This document shows, one piece after another, positions 1 through 64,000 of a stretch of 64,000 bases of DNA. A program made the translations under genes and the position numbers. Below the pieces are notes generated by a model, which made no database searches, was not told where the DNA came from, and saw only the letters and a program-made list of their open reading frames with translations. The DNA is from Cristatella mucedo (Eukaryota > Bryozoa > Phylactolaemata > Cristatellidae): contig WPIO01000046.1 of NCBI GenBank assembly GCA_009760855.2, forward strand, positions 1,791,501 through 1,855,500. The letters run 5' to 3'. Position 1 is the first letter of the stretch, and each line of letters begins with the position of its first letter.

Positions 1-840
1 ATTCCTTGAAGCTATCCACATTCAAGCTTGCAACTAGTGGAACCTCATCTCGAATCACTACTGCCGAGTCTCTATTCCCCCTGCTTAATAGCACTACTTT
101 AGTACTGTTTTTCCACCGTTGTGCACATTCTTTCTCACAGAACCAACAACAGTCTCCTTTTCGCTTAATGATGGTTAGCGGTGGATGAGTTTTGTGAGCC
201 GGACCTTAGAAGCTGTGTTAATTAATTGTTGAGTTCTTGGCAAAGCTTTAGGCTTTTCCTCCTGCCGATTGTGGCAGTTTTTATTCCTGCTGTCCATTTG
301 GTTGGTTTTTGCCTTGTTTTGTGAGATCTGACTCTGTCGTCGAAAACTATGCAGGCTTTACACTGGATGACAGAGAGTCTAGCACAGTCCTTTGGATGGT
401 GCATTGTTGTATTTAGTGACACATCGTACAAGGATGCAATTCATTTCTTTTGTCTTATACTTGAAAGCTATTACTGTAGGACGTTGCATCTCAATTGGCA
501 GCTGACCTCTTAGCAGACCTTTCCTGGTGGTAAATGTGCTGTGCTCGGTATTATATACTGTCAATACTAATGAGTCTATCTACCGAACGACTAGATTTCT
601 AGATTTACTAGATTTCTGTAGCGCTAGCCATACACTACCTAAAAAATACATTGACTGAAGTAGTGATTCTGGCTTCTTCTATATACAAGCAGTGCAAAAA
701 TTAAGCCTCAGCTGTTTATGCATCTTGGCCATCCGGCTCTTTCTCATCGGACTTCATTATTGGCTATATAGCTACTGAGGCTTTAAGAAATGGCCACAGT
801 CTTCTTAGGGAGTCGCATGGGTTAATAATTGATATAATAT
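1..840. other. No recognisable gene; unique AT-rich sequence
   Basis: Only short open frames without family resemblance, splice logic or codon bias are present. N-terminal USP exons could lie here because the + strand gene must start upstream of 3518, but I could not identify any. Confidence 0.4.
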
Positions 841-978
841 ATTTCGTTTATATAGCGCCCCAAGAGAACTTAATCTCTATTCAGGTGCTTCACATATGCC
901 TCGGGGCTCGAGCCCACGACCTCACTCAGACCTTGGTCGGGGCGAGCACCTTAACCGCTAGACCAAACCTGCTCGGCG
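841..978 (-). mobile_element. tRNA-derived SINE (family A), copy 1
   Basis: Read on the - strand, the element begins with a tRNA-like head: an A-box-like stretch TGGTCTAGCGGTTAAGG (about 965-950) and a B-box-like GGGCTCGAGCCC (about 916-905). It ends in the tail GAGATTAAGTTCTCTTGG followed by GCGCTATATAAACG. The same head and tail recur at 63664-63815, and tail-bearing or diverged copies occur at 23508-23625 and 53408-53555, so this is a dispersed family and not a functional tRNA gene. The tail resembles the 3' end of the LINE family in this window. Confidence 0.8.
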
Positions 979-1512
979 GGTGGGTTCGACATTTCCGTGT
1001 GGTTTATCTGTCAGTGATTATTAAAAAAAATATCTTGCTTTCTGTTTGCTGCTGACATCTTAGACACCCAGTAGTGTACACTAGCTGTGTAAAAAATACC
1101 TATATGCCTTTGCAGTTTGTCAATGGTATAGAGGACATGGTGGTTACTAAACATTGCTGTATAGTCGGAACAACGTAAGACATAGTATGCTATGCTACTC
1201 AGCCATGCTGCAGGAGCAGCAGCATAACTAAACTTACAAGACATAAAGATAGGCCTTTTTTGAGTAGATCAACTAGCGCTACACCCACACAGAATCCTGT
1301 ATGGTCAGCAATTGAGATTTTATATCCATATTCAGTGAAAAGTGAGACTCCTTCTCTGCAGAATAGTTGCAAACCGTAACATAAAGTAATAGCTATCGAT
1401 CACTGATATTGTTGAGACTCGTTACTAGCCTCTTATGTTTGCCTCCCTACCAACTGCTGTGTTTTTCCATTATTTGTACATCGAACAGACGTGAGCTGAA
1501 AGATAAGAACTG
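979..1512. other. No recognisable feature
   Basis: Nothing identifiable as coding, RNA gene or repeat between the SINE and the inverted-repeat element. Confidence 0.4.
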
Positions 1513-2297
1513 CAGTGGTACCTTGGCTTACGAATGTCTCGAAATACGAGTGTTTCGAGATACGAGCTGTCTCTTGGCCGATGTTTTGCTTTTGAGTTGC
1601 ATGCTAAAATTCCGGTTAGGAGCCAGCTTCAGATGCTCCACCGCTAGTTGCCAGCAAACGTCACTCTGCAAGTGGTTACTCGGGCCAATAAAGGTAGGGT
1701 ACCTTTCTGTTGAAAGACCCTACCCTACGATCCGGGTGTGATGCCAAGCACAGGCCTGTTGGTTCGCTCCCAAACAGACTCGAGCAAGCCATCGTTGTGC
1801 TTGGGTGCACGAGATCGCCAGACTTCGGTGTTAAATCCGACTACGGCAGGCACAGCTAAGTACGTACTGTACTTCTTTTAGGCGATATCATCGGGTGAGA
1901 GGTTATCGAATAACTGATAACAATCGGTATGTCTGCGTAATGGCCCAGCCATTAAACTGAACGTGAGAAAAGACCGGCGAAAAGGGCACAAATCGAATCG
2001 AATAAGATTCAGATATTCATTTCAGCTTTTCTCTATTTGCATCTTCAAGCCGTCTGATCTCCAAGCTACTCCTGTACAATAGGATTAGTAAAACCAGTTT
2101 ATTGCAACATTCTATTGTATTGTTTTTAAAACAATATTCGTTATTTATAAGTAGATTTTTTATTTAAAAACATGACAAAAATCGCAATATGGCGTTTCAA
2201 TTCATTTCAATGACAAAAATTTGATTTGAAGTACGAGTAATTTGAGTTACGAGCTCCGGCACCGAACGAATTAAACTCGTAAGCCGAGGTTCCACTG
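1513..2297. mobile_element. Non-autonomous DNA transposon with Tigger/pogo-like terminal inverted repeats
   Basis: The left end starts CAGTGGTACCTTGGCTTACG. The right end, reverse-complemented, starts CAGTGGAACCTCGGCTTACG. The similarity runs on for roughly 50-70 bp inward, with recurring TACGAG/TCGTA words. A TA dinucleotide flanks the right end (2298-2299); the left flank is TG, so one target-site copy has mutated or is missing. The 785-bp interior has no transposase frame, so it is a MITE-like internal-deletion derivative. The CAGTGGAACCTC terminus is typical of pogo/Tigger-type elements, which duplicate TA; the assignment rests on terminus similarity only. Confidence 0.72.
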
Positions 2298-3517
2298 TAT
2301 TACATCGTGTTCCTAATTGCTCACCACATTTAGCATAGCCAATATGAAATTCTTGTTTCACTTGGCAGCTTTCGCTATTCTTGCAGTTATTACACTCCCT
2401 ATTTGCAGCTCTGTGGCCTTTGACTCACACCCCTCTGAAGGTTACCACGTTTGCCTTGCTTACACTGGCCTCTACTCTGCACCACAGCCTGTTGGAAAAG
2501 CTGCTGTTGCAGGCTCTTTGTGTTGTGTGTACGAAGCCTTCTAATTGTCAAAAGTGCTTCTGACTCTACTGAGCATACTACCCTGTTAACCAATGGGATT
2601 GCTATTTTGCTGGAGAAAAGTCCGGCTTCTTTTGAACAGGCGAGGGTTCAAGTGCTTGTCTTGCTTGAGTGGTACCCAAGATTAAATCCCATACCCTCCG
2701 GTTCATAGCTATGCATTACACGGGCAGCTTCACTTGTCATCCAAAAGTGGCATGTTGCCCGGTTATCGATAGGAATGTCTTGTTAGTGTAAAGAAGCCAT
2801 CTGGTAAGATTTATTGACCAACAGCACATGTTTCTGCCACCATTTGACTGGCACAGTATGACACCCAATCTCATTTTTGAGTTATAGCTCGATCACCTCT
2901 GTAGTTACTTCATCTGTTAAGCTGAAACCCGAGCAATTATCTAATTACATCTAATCATGGTCCAGCAGAAGGTTATTTAGCTCGTGTTCTAGAGGCATGG
3001 TCGGTGTCGTCTGCCTTGTGTGCTGGCTCTTCGTGCCGTGTAAACCCCTATGAATTTCTTTCTCATATCCATAAGTTTGCTGTGGTACCATGCTCCTGGA
3101 TTTTAGAAACTTATCGGCTAGCTAGTGACTATTAGCCAGGCCTGCTCCAGTTTGATCTTAGCAGGGTATTGAGGGCTATGCTATCTATTTCTCTATTTCT
3201 ATATCTATTTATTATCTATTTGTTTCAGCTACCGAAAAAAGCAACCGTACGAGCATCAAAGCCTTAAAATTCAGCCATGCTTCTGAACCAATGAGGCATT
3301 TGTAGTTGTTCTCAGCTGTGCAGCAAAAACCAAGTAACACTCACTCAATATCAACCTGCATCGCATGTTTAACTTGTCTATTGTCTCTATAAATTGCAGT
3401 AGCAAGTGGTATGTCATAAGTACTGCTTAGGTAATTAGGAAACTCTTGTTCAATGCTGGCAGTCGAAACGGTGACAAGTTTTATTTCCATCCTTTGCCGG
3501 AATATTTAATGTTGCAG
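2298..3517. other. No firm gene; weak signal-peptide-like frame at 2344
   Basis: A frame starting at ATG 2344 encodes MKFLFHLAAFAILAVI followed by a plausible small-residue cleavage region, which looks like a signal peptide, but it stops at 2544 with no recognisable mature protein. A good-looking acceptor (TATTTGTTTCAG) near 3228 has no convincing exon after it. The missing upstream USP exons could be here; the exon at 3518 needs a donor leaving two bases. Confidence 0.3.
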
Positions 3518-63147
<59,630 letters not shown>

Positions 63148-63663
63148 GTAGGGTGCTGATTGGCAGGCTTCATTGAAGTGTAGTCATGCGAAATCATTTT
63201 CCTCACCATTGCCACCCCAATCCTTTATATCAGCTATCATAAAACCCTTTGCTTGTTTCAAAGTTTTTTGCCTTCCCCTTTCGACCCATTCCGCAATTCT
63301 GAGGCCTCTCGACTTAGCTGGGTTCCGAACTTTGCATAAGTTAAAATTCCAATTAATTGGAAACCGTATGGATCTCCTGGGAACTCCTATTCCTTAGTTA
63401 ATAAAATAGACTGTTGATGTACACACTGAGTCGCTTAAAATCCTCACACCCCTTAATTCTCAGTGCTTGGACTTGCTAGAGTGCTTGTCAAAGTGACTGA
63501 CAATTTGGGAGCTCCGGCAACCAGAGGTTATCCAAAAGCATCCTCTGGTGCAGCTATAATACCTCCTACTTATAGGCTTGTTACCAAAAAAAAACGCTGC
63601 CGACAGTCCTTTTAGCTGGGAGATTTGCCATTTTTAAAGGCAGTGGTGCCTTTTTGCTATTCA
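63148..63663 (+). other. USP intron start, nothing recognised
   Basis: No feature identified before the SINE. Confidence 0.5.
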
Positions 63664-63815
63664 TGCCGAGCTGGTTTGATCCAGCGGTTAAGGTGCTCAC
63701 CCCGACCGAGTTCTGGCTGATGTCGTGGGCTCGAGCCCGAGGCATATCTGAAGCGCCTGAATTGCGATTAAGTTCTCTTGGGGTGCTATGCAAAGGAATT
63801 ATAAATTATATATTT
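63664..63815 (+). mobile_element. SINE family A, best full-length copy
   Basis: GCCGAGCTGGTTTGATCCAG and CGGTTAAGGTGCTCACCCCG (A-box part), GGGCTCGAGCCC (B box), then TCTGAAGCGCCTGAATTGCG, ATTAAGTTCTCTTGGGGTGC and an AT-rich end. Together with 841-978 it defines the family. Confidence 0.85.
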
Positions 63816-64000
63816 ATTCATTTGTAGCATCTTATGCCTAGCTATTTCGGTGGAACTGTGGTGCAGTACCAGTATAACACCTATGTCTGCTCTCTACCCA
63901 TAACATCGGCCCCATGTTGCTGTGAAATGCCAGGCGCAAAACACTGCTGTGACTATTTTAGGGGATGCCATCTTAAGGCTAAGCAACAGCTCGAAATAAG
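63816..64000 (+). other. Window end, nothing recognised
   Basis: No exon identified. Confidence 0.5.

Noticed and set aside
905-978. Possible tRNA gene (A and B boxes)
   Set aside because: The sequence continues into a SINE tail and recurs elsewhere; no complete cloverleaf was seen.

Overview
The window is animal nuclear DNA, most likely from an invertebrate. It has spliced genes with consensus GT/AG introns, a USP25/28-type deubiquitinase, a secreted C-type lectin, and introns filled with CR1/L2-like LINE 3' fragments, tRNA-derived SINEs and decayed Tc1 transposons. The species cannot be fixed from sequence alone. There are no bacterial genes, operons, rRNA genes or CRISPR arrays.

Two protein-coding genes are supported. 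(1) A ubiquitin-specific protease of the USP25/USP28 family runs on the + strand from about 3.5 kb to beyond the right edge. I placed 14 exons with matching splice phases: a Cys-box exon at 3518-3683 and thirteen exons from 21543 to 63147 that join into 667 uninterrupted codons. A 30-nt candidate micro-exon (3934-3963) may join the two parts. The N-terminal (UBA/UIM) exons and the C-terminal exons were not found and are probably outside or unrecognised. (2) On the - strand, entirely inside the USP intron that follows the Cys box, lies an 11-exon gene (start 11587, stop 6165). It encodes an ~804-aa secreted protein with a signal peptide, a short Cys-containing N-terminal region, a coiled coil of about 400-450 residues and a C-terminal C-type lectin-like domain. 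All splice phases close exactly. A second, diverged lectin-like domain lies just downstream of it (4979-5509, -).

Layout: 1-3.5 kb holds a SINE, a 785-bp inverted-repeat DNA transposon and no clear exons. 3.5-3.96 kb holds the USP Cys box and a 148-bp AT microsatellite. 5-11.6 kb is the antisense lectin gene. 12.6-13.4 kb is a 22-bp CACACACATGCTCGCGCACG-type minisatellite upstream of the lectin gene. 13.5-21.5 kb is the rest of the large intron, with Tc1 and LINE remains. 21.5-63.1 kb holds USP exons separated by repeat-rich introns. 63.1-64 kb is the start of another intron, with a SINE.

The repeats make a coherent picture. One LINE family, 5'-truncated in every copy seen, ends in a conserved tail followed by (ATT)n. 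A tRNA-derived SINE family ends in a very similar tail, so it probably borrows the LINE machinery. A second tRNA-derived SINE has a different tail. At least two Tc1-like families and one Rex1/Babar-like LINE relic are also present, all inactivated by stops and frameshifts. The two host genes have no obvious functional link; their relation is positional (nested, opposite strands).
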